Positions 8,370 to 17,343 are shown, numbered from the stretch's first letter. The stretch: DNA of 64,000 nt from CAZCQG01 sp964500775 (GCA_964500775.1 CAZCQG010000005.1:10918-74917); one strand, 5' to 3'. The notes: generated from the sequence alone by a model not told the origin. A program made the numbers and translations.

Positions 8370-9668
8370 CTATTTTAATCGAAATCGCACCGACTTTTCG
8401 TGTGCTTCAAGCCCCTCTGCGCTTGCAAATGCAGCGCAATCCTCACCGAGTTCGTTAATAGCTTCATCGGAGAAATAGATGACCGAGCTTTTTTTCATAA
8501 AATGCTCTGTCCCGAGCGGCGAATAAAATCGTGCCGTACCGCCGGTGGGCAAGGTGTGATTGGGTCCTGCCATATAGTCGCCGATAGGTTCGGGGGTGTT
8601 TTTACCGATGAATATGGCTCCTGCATTTTTGATCCTCGGAAGGACATCGAGGTGATTTTCTACCATCAACTCCAAGTGTTCGGGGGCGATTTTATTCATA
8701 AGGGCGATGGATTCTTGCAAATCCTCGGTAATGAGAATCGCACCGCGGTTGTAGATCGATTTTTCGGCGATCTCTTTGCGGTTTAGCTCTACGACGAGGG
8801 TATCGATCCAGTCGGAAACTTTTTGTGCCAATTCCACGGAATCGGTCGCAAGAATCGAGCTTGCCATCTCGTCGTGTTCTGCTTGCGAGAGGAGATCGAT
8901 GGCGATGAGGCGCGGGTCGGCTTTGGAATCGGCAATGATTCCTATCTCGCTAGGTCCCGCGATCATATCGATATTCACTTCGCCATAGACGAGTTTTTTC
9001 GCCGTCGCGACGTAGATATTACCCGGACCCGTGATGACATCGACCTTCGGGATAGATGCCGTCCCGTATGCCAGCGCCCCCACTGCGCTTGCGCCGCCGA
9101 CTTTAAATACGGTATCTATCTTGCAGATGTGGCACGCGGCTAGGAGAAGCTCATTCACCTCCCCTTCCATCGCAGGCGTGGTGACTACTATCTCCTCCAC
9201 TCCCGCTACGAGCGCCGGAATAGCGTTCATCAGAAGCGAGCTAGGATATGCCGCTTTGCCGCCGGGGATATAGAGACCCGCTTTTTCCACAGGGGTTACT
9301 TTTTGTCCGAGAATCGAGCCGTTCTCTTCGTAGTGCATAAAACTGCGCGGTTTTTGGAGTTCGTGGAATCTCCATATCCGCTCATACGCCGTGTGGATCG
9401 CTTTTTTGAGCTTTTCGTCGGTGTTTTTATAGGCTTTGAGTATGTCGGCTTTATCGACTTTGAGCGCATTTGCGTCGGAAGGATTCCATCTATCAAACCT
9501 CGCGATTTGCGCTATGAGCGCGCTATCGCCTTGAGTTTTGACTTCGTCGAGTATCGTTTTGACGCGCCCCTCGACTTCGCTCATATCCACGCCGCCGCGA
9601 CCCAAAAGCTCTTCAAATTCGGCTTTGAAGTTTTCGTTGTTCGTGTAGATAAATTTTATTTTTTCCAT
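8370..9668 (-). CDS. hisD: Histidinol dehydrogenase
   Basis: Zn- and NAD-dependent enzyme that oxidises L-histidinol to L-histidine, the last step of the pathway. Length (432 residues) is normal. Conserved stretches include VEKAGLYIPGGKAAYPSSLL, DVITGPGNIYVATAKK, GPSEIGIIAD, LLSQAEHDEMASS (Zn and substrate ligands), NHTLPTGGTARFYSPLG, and the His-Glu region APEHLEL. It is encoded away from other his genes, 1 bp after the CBS transporter gene upstream, which implies co-transcription. The MITE-like block begins 16 bp past its stop. Confidence 0.97.
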   Translation of the reverse strand: MEKIKFIYTNNENFKAEFEELLGRGGVDMSEVEGRVKTILDEVKTQGDSALIAQIARFDRWNPSDANALKVDKADILKAYKNTDEKLKKAIHTAYERIWRFHELQKPRSFMHYEENGSILGQKVTPVEKAGLYIPGGKAAYPSSLLMNAIPALVAGVEEIVVTTPAMEGEVNELLLAACHICKIDTVFKVGGASAVGALAYGTASIPKVDVITGPGNIYVATAKKLVYGEVNIDMIAGPSEIGIIADSKADPRLIAIDLLSQAEHDEMASSILATDSVELAQKVSDWIDTLVVELNRKEIAEKSIYNRGAILITEDLQESIALMNKIAPEHLELMVENHLDVLPRIKNAGAIFIGKNTPEPIGDYMAGPNHTLPTGGTARFYSPLGTEHFMKKSSVIYFSDEAINELGEDCAAFASAEGLEAHEKSVRFRLK

Positions 9669-9669
9669 A

Positions 9670-10737
9670 TCACTTCTGTGCCTCTTTTTCTTTTTTCTTA
9701 TTCTCTTTGTCGATTCTAGCTCTGATAATCTTCCCTTTGTCTTTGGCGTGTTGCTGCATATCGACTACTTTATCCATCTCGTCGACTATCTCCACACCGA
9801 GCAATGTCTCAATAGCATCCTCTAATGTTACGATGCCCGATGTCTGCCCATAGCTATCGTGCACCAAAAAGAGGTGTTCTTTCCTCTTGACAAAAAGATC
9901 TATGAGGTTCAAAACAGGGATATTTTCACTCACCATAAACACGGGTACGGCGATTTCGCGGAGAGTTTTCTGCTCAAAGCCGTCCACGCTCTCTTCAAGT
10001 ATGCTTTGGTTAAAGACCATCCCTACGACGTTATCGAGATTCCCTTCATAGATAGGAATCCGAGAGTGCATATACATTTGGTCTTCCTCGATAGCATCGA
10101 CGATTTTTACATCTGCTTCAAACGCAAATACGACGCTTCGAGGGGTCAAAATATCTTTCGCTTTGAAATTTTTCAACTCCAAAAGGTTTTCTATGAGATC
10201 CGATTCTTTGCTATGTAAACTCCCTTGCTTCTCCCCCATCTCAGCAAATGCCAATATCTCCTCGCGGGATATGCCGTCTTTTGAATCTTTTTTTATAAAA
10301 TGGGTGATAAACCCCGAAAGATACACTAGCGGATAGGTGAGCTTTCGCAAGAAAAATATCATATGAAACGCAGGAATCACAAGGCTTTTCCAATATGTCG
10401 CCCCTATAGTCTTAGGGATGATTTCGGAGAAATAGAGGATGGCTAGCGTAAGCCCTACGGCTATGAAAGTCTGCCACTCTAGACCGAAAAGCTTCACGCT
10501 CTGTGCCCCTACTCCAGCTGCGCCGAGGGTATTTGCAAAGGTGTTTACCACGAGTATCGAAGAGATGGAGCGATCCAGATTTCCTTTGACCTCTTTGGAG
10601 GTTTTGCTAAAAGATTCGTTATCTTTTGTGAGTGTTTCTAGGTATGACTGGGTGGAGCTAAGCAGTATCGCTTCTAACAATGAACATATAAACGAAATGC
10701 CTATAGTAAGACTTAAATATATAATAAAAAGGGTCAT
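9670..10737 (-). CDS. CNNM/CorB-type membrane protein with CBS pair
   Basis: 355 residues. An N-terminal DUF21 domain with about four membrane helices (residues 1-150) contains the family signature EIIPKTIGATYWK. A linker with SRIPIYEGN and two CBS domains (about 190-330) follows; these usually bind adenine nucleotides. The C-terminal HlyC/CorC FAD-like domain found in longer relatives is absent, and the end is a lysine-rich tail. Relatives take part in Mg2+ or other divalent ion export. Older databases call such proteins haemolysins, which is misleading. Confidence 0.88.
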   Translation of the reverse strand: MTLFIIYLSLTIGISFICSLLEAILLSSTQSYLETLTKDNESFSKTSKEVKGNLDRSISSILVVNTFANTLGAAGVGAQSVKLFGLEWQTFIAVGLTLAILYFSEIIPKTIGATYWKSLVIPAFHMIFFLRKLTYPLVYLSGFITHFIKKDSKDGISREEILAFAEMGEKQGSLHSKESDLIENLLELKNFKAKDILTPRSVVFAFEADVKIVDAIEEDQMYMHSRIPIYEGNLDNVVGMVFNQSILEESVDGFEQKTLREIAVPVFMVSENIPVLNLIDLFVKRKEHLFLVHDSYGQTSGIVTLEDAIETLLGVEIVDEMDKVVDMQQHAKDKGKIIRARIDKENKKKEKEAQK

Positions 10738-10939
10738 CTTAAAGGCTCATCGTAAAAGTATCGGATAAAAATGAATAGTGCGGTAATGCGGTTTGTGTTG
10801 AAGATGCGGCATAGCCGCTACGACTGTAAGGTTCCAAGAAAAAAGTTTACTCCCGTTTGTGAATATAAAATGTGCAAGATTATACTTGTATTCATTTGAA
10901 TTTGAAATTAAATAAAATTTTGTCGTAATCGAACGCTGC

Positions 10940-12214
10940 TCAAATTACCAATAGTGCGATGTTTCTTTTGTTTTGTTTATCAAAATCCTCAATGCACGCG
11001 CCTATCTCCCCCGTAACTTTTGCGGTATGCTCTAAAAGTGTTTTTAGGTTTAAAAAAAGGTGTGCGATGTCCTCGCCCCTCTGCCCCAAGAGAGCTGCCT
11101 CTATCTGCCCGTAAACCTCTATATAGTCAAGGTAAACAAACGAGCGCTCAAATTCGTGTAAAATAAACCCGATGTCACGCGCAATCCCGTTAAAACTAGC
11201 GAGGATTCCCTTGCTTATACTTGAATACTTTTCAATCGCCTCCTCTAGTACCGCCAAAAGAGGTTGGTCTGCCGTCTCATTTAATGTCTCATCTTCTTGT
11301 AGCGTATTGAGGTGTTTGTTGCCCATAGTGCTTTGGAGTATTACCGCGACGATAGAGAGTATCAGCTTATCAATATCCGAAGTGGCGTTTTCAAACTTCA
11401 AATCCAATTTTTTTACCAAGTCGGCATTTGAAGCCGAAACCTCGCCTATCTCCCCTGCTAATACCGAAAATACATCCCTCGAATTCTCTATTTTTTGCGA
11501 TTTTACCGAAGTATTTAAGGCAAGAAACAATATCTCTTTCGATATTGAAACGATAGAGCGAGAACTTTTGCCGAGTGTCTCTTTGTAAAGCAAATAATTT
11601 TTCAGCGTTTCAAATGAGGAAAAGAAATTTTCTTCCGTGACACGCATTTTATGAAATAGTTTTTCCGTATCATTTTTTCCGCTCCCGCTTCGTACGGATG
11701 AGCGATGTACCGACTGAAACTCCTCCAATAAAACATTGGTCATAAACTCATCATAATCCTTAATCCCGAAGCCTCGCAGGCTATCGACTATAAAATCTAA
11801 CGATGCCTCCACCCCTTGCTCTTTTTCAATCTCCAAAGCGGATTTATATAAATCTTCGGCGATTTTTTGGAAGTGTGTTTGAGGTTTTATACGTATCGAC
11901 AAATAGCACTCTTGCAAAGGAAACACGAATGCTAGTACCCAATAGTACCTGCCGCTTTTGGAGCGATTTTTTACGTATGCGGCTATGGGCTTATCGTTTT
12001 GGATATAGTCCCATAAAAGTTTGAAAACCGCTTTAGGCATATCTCTGTGCCTGATAATGTTGTGGGGGGCACCGACTAATTCCTCTTTATCATACCCGCT
12101 GATGCGCACAAATACGTCATTGCCGTCTATGATCGTACCTGCTTTATCCGTATACGAAAAAAATAGCTCATCTTCCCCGAAAAGTTCCTCTTCTTCCAAA
12201 TAAATATCTTCCAA
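10940..12214 (-). CDS. PAS-domain protein with degenerate chemoreceptor-like region
   Basis: 424 residues without membrane helices. Residues 15-110 are a PAS domain of the aerotaxis (Aer) type, with GTIIDGNDVFVRISGYDKEE, HNIIRHRDMPKAVF and RSKSGRYYWVLA, which is the region that binds FAD in Aer. Around residues 225-265 the sequence ISKEILFLALNTSVKSQK followed by FSVLAGEIGEVS follows the spacing of the methyl-accepting hairpin tip (NLLALNAAIEAARAG...FAVVADEVRKLA) but the charged CheW/CheA contact residues are changed. The rest is helical. It may be a soluble redox sensor that works with, or competes in, chemoreceptor arrays; this is inference. A 200-bp intergenic gap lies on its 3' side, with only a small GCGG/CCGC hairpin. 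Confidence 0.75.
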   Translation of the reverse strand: MEDIYLEEEELFGEDELFFSYTDKAGTIIDGNDVFVRISGYDKEELVGAPHNIIRHRDMPKAVFKLLWDYIQNDKPIAAYVKNRSKSGRYYWVLAFVFPLQECYLSIRIKPQTHFQKIAEDLYKSALEIEKEQGVEASLDFIVDSLRGFGIKDYDEFMTNVLLEEFQSVHRSSVRSGSGKNDTEKLFHKMRVTEENFFSSFETLKNYLLYKETLGKSSRSIVSISKEILFLALNTSVKSQKIENSRDVFSVLAGEIGEVSASNADLVKKLDLKFENATSDIDKLILSIVAVILQSTMGNKHLNTLQEDETLNETADQPLLAVLEEAIEKYSSISKGILASFNGIARDIGFILHEFERSFVYLDYIEVYGQIEAALLGQRGEDIAHLFLNLKTLLEHTAKVTGEIGACIEDFDKQNKRNIALLVI

Positions 12215-12245
12215 ACTTTTCCGTCGCCTTGTTTTGTTAATTTTA

Positions 12246-13145
12246 TTATGACATTTTATAACATTTTAGTAATTTCTCCAAGACAAAAACACTGATACTG
12301 TTTCCTGATAGTTTCCATTTTTGTTTGAGCGGAATCTCATCAGGAAAAGAGAATGCTTTATTAAATCCCAACATACGCACTATCTCTTCGGGCGAAAAGC
12401 GGCGCACTCGCCCTTCGTCTTGCAGGAAAGCCCCTGAATGCATATATGACTTGTAGTATCCCGAACAAAAGCACGTCGTATATGTCTCTCGCTCTGCGGC
12501 ATCCAAGATTCGCATCCCGCTTCGGTATTTTCGTAACACCGATTCATCGACATAGAGCGCTTCTCCATAACGATCCAAAGCATCCTTATCGATGAAATCT
12601 TCTAAAACGCGACTATAAGATTCTAACCGCGGGGGTTGCAAAGGGTATTTAGAGGCGAGTAAATAGTAGCGCTCCCGTCTGCTCGGAATCCCAAACGTAG
12701 TGGGACACAAGAGATGCTCTTGAAAAACATATCTCCGTTTTTCAAGCATTTTCAAAAATACTTCCCGAGCGTTAGAATCTGCAAATCCTTTGACGTTTTC
12801 TAATCCGATATGGTCGGGGAAATCGTCTGAATCTAAAGATTCCAAAACGGTGATGATTTGAAGCAAAGAGTTTGCCCTTTGATCTCCCAAATCTTTGCGA
12901 TTTCCTTTTTCGCTATAAGGCTGACACGGCGGGGAGAGCCACAGGAAATCCACGTGTTTGCCGCTAAAAAAACTTGTGTTAAATTTTTCGAGGTTATATC
13001 TGATGCAGTTGTGATTCGGGAAGTTGTGCTTATATGTCGCGATTGCATTTGGGTTTTGTTCAAGTGCGGTGATGCGGCACTCTGCGATATTTGCAAGAGC
13101 GTGTGCGAATCCACCTATGCCGCTGTATAGCTCTAGTGCGTACAT
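12246..13145 (-). CDS. Dnmt2-like C5-cytosine methyltransferase (possible tRNA methyltransferase)
   Basis: 299 residues with the full C5-methyltransferase core: motif I LELYSGIGGFAHAL, motif IV SPPCQPYSEKG (catalytic Cys74), motif VI LENVKGF (about 115-121), motif VIII GIPSRRERYYLLA and motif X KLSGNSISV. Several parts follow eukaryotic Dnmt2/TRDMT1 rather than restriction methylases: the LENVKGF segment, the RRFSPEEIVRMLGF block before FPDEIPLKQKWKLSGNS, the short target-recognition region, and TTCFCSGYYKSYMHSG, which aligns with the Dnmt2 CFT region (CFC here at 225-227). Dnmt2 methylates C38 in tRNA, and a Geobacter homologue is known to act on tRNA. No restriction enzyme is adjacent. DNA activity cannot be excluded from sequence. 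Confidence 0.85.
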   Translation of the reverse strand: MYALELYSGIGGFAHALANIAECRITALEQNPNAIATYKHNFPNHNCIRYNLEKFNTSFFSGKHVDFLWLSPPCQPYSEKGNRKDLGDQRANSLLQIITVLESLDSDDFPDHIGLENVKGFADSNAREVFLKMLEKRRYVFQEHLLCPTTFGIPSRRERYYLLASKYPLQPPRLESYSRVLEDFIDKDALDRYGEALYVDESVLRKYRSGMRILDAAERETYTTCFCSGYYKSYMHSGAFLQDEGRVRRFSPEEIVRMLGFNKAFSFPDEIPLKQKWKLSGNSISVFVLEKLLKCYKMS

Positions 13146-13209
13146 AAAAAGAATTTAATCAGAAGGAACTTTCGTATAAAATTTTAAGGAAAGAGGGGGA
13201 GGAGAGGGC

Positions 13210-13548
13210 TTATAGCGCCTCTTCGTCCTTCTCGCCTGTTCTTACTCTCACAGCAGATTCGATATCGGAAACAAATACTTTTCCATCTCCGATTTTGCCT
13301 GTTTTAGCTGCGTTGCAAATGATGTCTACGACTTTGCTTGCATTGTCGTTTGATACCACTACTTCGATTTTGATCTTAGGAAGAAAATCTACCACATATT
13401 CCGCGCCTCTATAAAGCTCCGTATGCCCTTGTTGTCTTCCGTATCCTTTGACCTCGCTTACCGTCATACCGGTGATTCCGGCTTCGATGAGCGCATCTTT
13501 TACGTCTTCTAATTTAAATGGTTTAATAACCGCTTCGATCTTTTTCAT
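13210..13548 (-). CDS. glnK: Nitrogen regulatory protein PII
   Basis: 112-residue trimeric signal protein that senses ATP/ADP and 2-oxoglutarate. It shows MKKIEAVIKPFKLEDVKDAL, the T-loop GRQQGHTELYRGAEYVVDFLPK with the Tyr that can be uridylylated (RGAEY), and GKIGDGKVFV. It lies 10 bp after the Amt gene, the usual amt-glnK pairing in which PII binds and shuts the ammonium channel. I use glnK because of this linkage; glnB is equally possible by sequence. Confidence 0.95.
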   Translation of the reverse strand: MKKIEAVIKPFKLEDVKDALIEAGITGMTVSEVKGYGRQQGHTELYRGAEYVVDFLPKIKIEVVVSNDNASKVVDIICNAAKTGKIGDGKVFVSDIESAVRVRTGEKDEEAL

Positions 13549-13558
13549 CTATAATCTC

Positions 13559-14824
13559 CTACTTCTTATTTGAAAATTCAGGATAAGCTTCAAGACCCGT
13601 TTCGTGTAGATCAAGACCGTCGTATTCTTCTTGCTCGCTTACTCTGATACCCATTGTGACTTTAAGAATATACCATACAATGAATGAAGAAACAAAGACA
13701 AAAACACCGACGGCGATAATTCCTTTGATTTGCGAAAGCAAACTTACGTCAGGATTAAAGATACCTACAGCTAGCGTACCCCAAATACCTGCAACCAAGT
13801 GAACCGACAATGCACCGACAGGATCATCGATTTTGAGTTTGTCAAAGAACGGAACGGCGAGCACGATAAGAATACCTGCAACTACCGCATCTATAGCAGC
13901 TACGCCCATACCGAGATCAGGACCCGCAGTTACCGCTACTAGACCTGCCAGAGCACCGTTTAGCACCATTGTGAGGTCGACTTTTTTGTATATGAGCTGC
14001 GTAAGCACCGCTGCGGTTATCGCACCGACTGCCGCTGCCATATTTGTAGCCGCAACAACCGCCGAAAACGCCGTCGCATCGTCTCTGCTTCCAAGTGCAA
14101 GCTGTGAACCGCCATTGAATCCAAACCATCCGAGCCATAGTATAAACGTCCCTAGTGTAGCTAAAGGTAAGTTTGATCCGGGGATTGGTTTTACTTTACC
14201 ATCAGGTCCGTATTTTCCTTTTCTAGCACCCAAAAGAAGCACGCCGGCTAATGCCGCCCATCCGCCTACGGAGTGAACTATAGTAGATCCTGCAAAATCG
14301 CTAAAACCTTCCATAAAACCGCCTAGCTCGCTACCGCCCCAGCTCCAGTGACCTTGGATAGGATAAATGATACCCGAAAGTACAACGGTAAAAATCAAGA
14401 ACGGCCACATTTTCATTCTCTCTGCCACCGTACCCGAAATAATCGAAGCCGCAGTCGCTACGAAAACCACTTGAAAGAAAAAGTCGGACATTTTACTATA
14501 AGACGCGCCATCATCTGTAGCCTGCGCTAAGATGCCGATACTTCCCATAAAAGAGCCGCCTTCACCATACATAAGGTTATAGCCCACTACAAAATACATT
14601 ACGCATGAAATAGCGTATAGCAAAATGTTTTTGCTAAGAATTACTGCGTTGTTTTTCGTCCTAGTGAGACCCGATTCTAGCATCGCAAAGCCTGCCGCCA
14701 TCCACATAACCAGTGCACCCATCATCACGAATAAAAACGTGTCAAGGATGTACTTCACATCGGTAAAATTACCGAGTATAACACTTCCGTCCTCTGCTAA
14801 AAGCTGGATTGATGAAACATCCAT
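13559..14824 (-). CDS. amt: Ammonium transporter Amt
   Basis: 421 residues with about 11 membrane helices. Family segments include AAGFAMLESGLTRTKN, GHWSWGG, DFAGSTIVHSVGGWAALAG and GGSQLALG; His-containing helices (VHSVGG and SVHLVAGIWG) supply the two pore histidines. It takes up ammonium across the inner membrane and is paired with PII downstream. A normal RBS (AAGGAG) precedes the ATG. I looked for a sigma-54 GG-N10-GC promoter in the 170 bp upstream and did not find one. Confidence 0.96.
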   Translation of the reverse strand: MDVSSIQLLAEDGSVILGNFTDVKYILDTFLFVMMGALVMWMAAGFAMLESGLTRTKNNAVILSKNILLYAISCVMYFVVGYNLMYGEGGSFMGSIGILAQATDDGASYSKMSDFFFQVVFVATAASIISGTVAERMKMWPFLIFTVVLSGIIYPIQGHWSWGGSELGGFMEGFSDFAGSTIVHSVGGWAALAGVLLLGARKGKYGPDGKVKPIPGSNLPLATLGTFILWLGWFGFNGGSQLALGSRDDATAFSAVVAATNMAAAVGAITAAVLTQLIYKKVDLTMVLNGALAGLVAVTAGPDLGMGVAAIDAVVAGILIVLAVPFFDKLKIDDPVGALSVHLVAGIWGTLAVGIFNPDVSLLSQIKGIIAVGVFVFVSSFIVWYILKVTMGIRVSEQEEYDGLDLHETGLEAYPEFSNKK

Positions 14825-14951
14825 CTATTGCTCCTTGTGTAGTAATAAGTTTTTGAACAGGAAAAGTATAGCAATGAAAAAGATTATAAATATTCAGTTT
14901 TATGGTTATTTTTTATACACAATTGTAATCTATGAAGTTTTTGTATATTTC

Positions 14952-14980
14952 TTGACAAGTAGAGGGAGATTATGTATAAT
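14952..14980 (+). promoter_or_regulatory. Sigma-70 type promoter for tRNA-Ser
   Basis: TTGACA at 14952-14957 and TATAAT at 14975-14980, separated by 17 bp. Both hexamers are perfect consensus, unusual for this AT-rich genome and fitting for a stable RNA gene whose mature 5' end is 16 bp downstream. Confidence 0.88.
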
Positions 14981-14996
14981 TCCACCTCTTTTTAAT

Positions 14997-15084
14997 CGGG
15001 AGATGGCTGAGCGGTCGAAAGCGGCGGTCTTGAAAACCGTTGATGGGCAACTATCCTGGGGTTCGAATCCCTATCTCCCGGCCA
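14997..15084 (+). tRNA. tRNA-Ser (anticodon TGA)
   Basis: The acceptor CGGGAGA (14997-15003) pairs with TCTCCCG (15074-15080), followed by discriminator G and an encoded CCA. The anticodon arm CGGTC-TTGAAAA-CCG gives anticodon TGA, reading UCA codons. A long variable arm (TTGATGGGCAACTATCC) marks it as serine-type. The T-arm GGTTCGAATCC is intact. Confidence 0.96.
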
Positions 15085-15242
15085 CCTAGTAATCCTCGAA
15101 AATTTTAAATTCTACCTACACATATTTCATTTACTACGATTTGGTACTGCCTTTGCAATATAAACATTAAAAAGTAGTGCATATTTATTTCTTTAAGTTT
15201 TATAGATATAAAATATTCGATATTTTACTTAAGGAGTTTTCT

Positions 15243-15497
15243 ATGAAAAAGATTTTTTTAGTAGTTTTATTGTTGTGCGGTAGTCTCTTTGCACTCGTAG
15301 ACATCAATAGTGCCTCCAAAGATGAGCTAATGAGCATAAAAGGGATAGGTGACAAAACAGCCGATCTCATCATAAAACAGAGAGATCAAAAATGTTTTGA
15401 TAGTGTGGATGAGCTGACAAACATCAAAGGAATCGGCGCTAAAAAAGTGGAAGGTTTCAAAGAAGTTTTAGAAGCAAAGCCTTGCGATAAAAAATAG
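15243..15497 (+). CDS. ComEA-like helix-hairpin-helix protein
   Basis: 84 residues: a signal peptide (MKKIFLVVLLLCGSLFA) then two HhH motifs, INSASKDELMSIKGIGDKTA and ELTNIKGIGAKKVEGF. ComEA proteins bind incoming double-stranded DNA in the periplasm during natural transformation. Two cysteines flank the HhH pair and might form a disulphide. The start at 15243 is chosen because AAGGAG lies 8 bp upstream; the longer frame from 15177 has no RBS. A strong hairpin follows the stop. Confidence 0.88.
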   Translation: MKKIFLVVLLLCGSLFALVDINSASKDELMSIKGIGDKTADLIIKQRDQKCFDSVDELTNIKGIGAKKVEGFKEVLEAKPCDKK

Positions 15498-15500
15498 TAC

Positions 15501-15523
15501 TTGCTAGCCTTTTTGGCTAGCAA
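15501..15523 (+). terminator. Hairpin after the comEA-like gene
   Basis: Perfect 9-bp stem TTGCTAGCC / GGCTAGCAA with a TTTTT loop, 3 bp after the stop. No U-run follows, so it could be a transcript-stabilising hairpin rather than an intrinsic terminator. Confidence 0.6.
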
Positions 15524-15552
15524 TGAAAATCTTATTCACTAAAGTATCCCTG

Positions 15553-15719
15553 CTATATATCCTTTAATTCTGCAACAAACGGTGCCCCTATCGAGGCTCC
15601 AAATATGACATATAGTATATTTGCATAAATCTTGTTACTTGTTCAAATCGTTTATCCATTTGCTCTAGGATGATTTTAATATCATCTTTTGTGGCAGGTT
15701 TGTTTGCATAGGGATCAAA
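15553..15719 (-). pseudogene. Remnant of a small coiled-coil protein gene
   Basis: A minus-strand frame without a start codon reads YFDPYANKPATKDDIKIILE then QMDKRFEQVTRFMQ, stopping at 15588; a shifted frame continues with a small hydrophobic segment ending at 15553. The MDKRFEQV heptad is typical of short coiled-coil proteins of the DUF1640 sort that end in one membrane helix. There is a stop upstream and a frameshift, so this looks like a decayed gene. The rest of 15525-15796 shows nothing else. Confidence 0.4.
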
Positions 15720-15796
15720 ATATTATCTTTGCGTAAAATATATCACAATAAAGAAGGATTATATCGAAGAAATGAGGGAAAAATCAAGAAAAAGTA

Positions 15797-15825
15797 TTTC
15801 ACAAGAGGAGAAGCCTCTTGTGAAA
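15797..15825 (-). terminator. Intrinsic terminator of the porin gene
   Basis: 12-bp perfect stem TTTCACAAGAGG / CCTCTTGTGAAA with loop AGAAG, 12 bp past the porin stop on the minus strand, followed on that strand by TACTTTTTCTTGATTTTT, an adequate U-rich tail. Confidence 0.85.
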
Positions 15826-15836
15826 AGAAGAAGAGA

Positions 15837-17273
15837 TTAGAAGCTATATTTAACTTCTACTCTGAATTCGCTTACATCGTAGTCAAGGTTTGAATTAGCA
15901 CCTACTGCAGAGTTAGCGTTTGTATCTACATCTACTGAACAATCAGCATAGTAAGAAGAGAATGTCCAGTTTTTGTTGTGCTTATATGTAGCTCTCAATG
16001 TCCATTCGTTAGCTTCTACATTTCTAACTACGTTTGTAGTGTTGTTACCGTCAAGGTCGTTTTCCATTTTTGTATACTCAAGACCAAGTGAAAGACCAGC
16101 TACTGCAGGTACTTCTGTGTCAAATTTTGCATACATTGTCGTTACTTCATCAACAAAAACGTCTGTGTATGAAGTATGTCCGTAGTTGATTACACCGTAG
16201 TTGTTAAGAACTGCAACAGCCATGTTAGCTTTAGCAAGTTCACCGGCACCGAAATACGCACCGTTATCTTCAAGAGCAAGGAAAGATACTGGGATAGAAT
16301 CTTGTACTTTTCCAGATGAAGCTTCTGTTACGCTTCCACCGATTTGGTTAAGATAATCAGCAACACCTTTGTCTGCTTCAGCTTTTGTATAACCGAGTGT
16401 CAAAGAGAATATGTCATAACCAACTGTTCCTTGAACACCCCAGAAATCTGAATCAACACCGAATACAGGAACTTGACCTGTAGCAGTTACACCGTCGTTT
16501 GTAACGTTGTCATCAACTGAAGTTGAAGCATATTGTACGCCAAGACCTAATTTGATGCCATCTACTGTGTGACCCAAATCAACTTGAGCAAATACGTTGC
16601 TAGCTGAGTTAGCTATGTCATGATACCAAACTTGTGCAGTTACAGGCTCATAGTTTACGATAGCAGCAAGTGCCAATACGTCGTTTGCACCAACGGCTTG
16701 ACCGCTTGAAAGGTTTGTATCATCGTATTGTAGTGAAGCAGCAGGTGTAAGATCACCGTCTGTTACTAGCTCTGTAAGATAAACAGCAACAAGTGTTGTG
16801 TTAGGTAGATCAGCATTGATTGCCCATAGACCGTTAGCTTTCATATCGTCAGTAAGAACTGAACCGATTGTTTTTTTACCGAGTATAGCTGTAGTTTTTG
16901 TGCTCTCAGGCGCATAAACCATATACATTTCTTGTACGTTGAACGCTGTTGCGTTTGTAGCTGTAGTACCGTCCGCAGCTTGGTTAGCTTCGTTAGCGTT
17001 ATCATCAGTATCTTTGTATGTTACATTCAATACGCCTTGTAGGTTATCGGCCATAGGTGTTTTAAGTGTAAGACCTGATTTGAACTCTTGTGCTCTGCTA
17101 TCTGTGCTAGATGTACTTGAGTTAAGCTCTGTGCTTGTATCTGTCCATCTATATCTCATATAACCAGATGCGTCAACACCCTTGATAGCCTCTTCTAGGG
17201 GTTGTGCAAAAGACGCTGTAGAAAGCGAACCAAGAGCGATAACCGCTGCTAGACTGATTTTTCCTAATTTCAT
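15837..17273 (-). CDS. Outer-membrane porin (Campylobacterota OprD/MOMP-like)
   Basis: 478 residues with a signal peptide cleaved after ASFA (about residue 23) and a C-terminal phenylalanine (VEVKYSF), as expected for a BAM-inserted barrel. Alternating beta strands run throughout (ASGYMRYRWTD, TLKTPMADNLQGVLNVTY). Composition is rich in Asn, Thr, Asp and Ala and codon use is AT-biased compared with neighbours, as usual for a highly expressed porin. It is a single-gene transcript with its own promoter and terminator. Substrate specificity cannot be told. Confidence 0.85.
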   Translation of the reverse strand: MKLGKISLAAVIALGSLSTASFAQPLEEAIKGVDASGYMRYRWTDTSTELNSSTSSTDSRAQEFKSGLTLKTPMADNLQGVLNVTYKDTDDNANEANQAADGTTATNATAFNVQEMYMVYAPESTKTTAILGKKTIGSVLTDDMKANGLWAINADLPNTTLVAVYLTELVTDGDLTPAASLQYDDTNLSSGQAVGANDVLALAAIVNYEPVTAQVWYHDIANSASNVFAQVDLGHTVDGIKLGLGVQYASTSVDDNVTNDGVTATGQVPVFGVDSDFWGVQGTVGYDIFSLTLGYTKAEADKGVADYLNQIGGSVTEASSGKVQDSIPVSFLALEDNGAYFGAGELAKANMAVAVLNNYGVINYGHTSYTDVFVDEVTTMYAKFDTEVPAVAGLSLGLEYTKMENDLDGNNTTNVVRNVEANEWTLRATYKHNKNWTFSSYYADCSVDVDTNANSAVGANSNLDYDVSEFRVEVKYSF

Positions 17274-17314
17274 CCATTCTCCTTTTGTGTTTTTGAAATT
17301 AATTCAACGCAAAA

Positions 17315-17343
17315 ATTCTACACAAAAAAAATATAAAATACAA
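17315..17343 (-). promoter_or_regulatory. Promoter of the porin gene
   Basis: On the minus strand: TTGTAT (17338-17343), 17 bp of T-rich spacer, then TAGAAT (17315-17320). T-rich sequence before a good -10 is typical of promoters in this phylum. An AGGAG RBS lies just before the ATG. Confidence 0.6.

Noticed and set aside
12246..13145. Type II restriction-modification methylase
   Set aside because: No endonuclease or Vsr gene lies nearby and the late motifs follow Dnmt2 more closely.
14825..14951. Sigma-54 promoter before amt
   Set aside because: No TGGCAC-N5-TTGC-like match on the minus strand.
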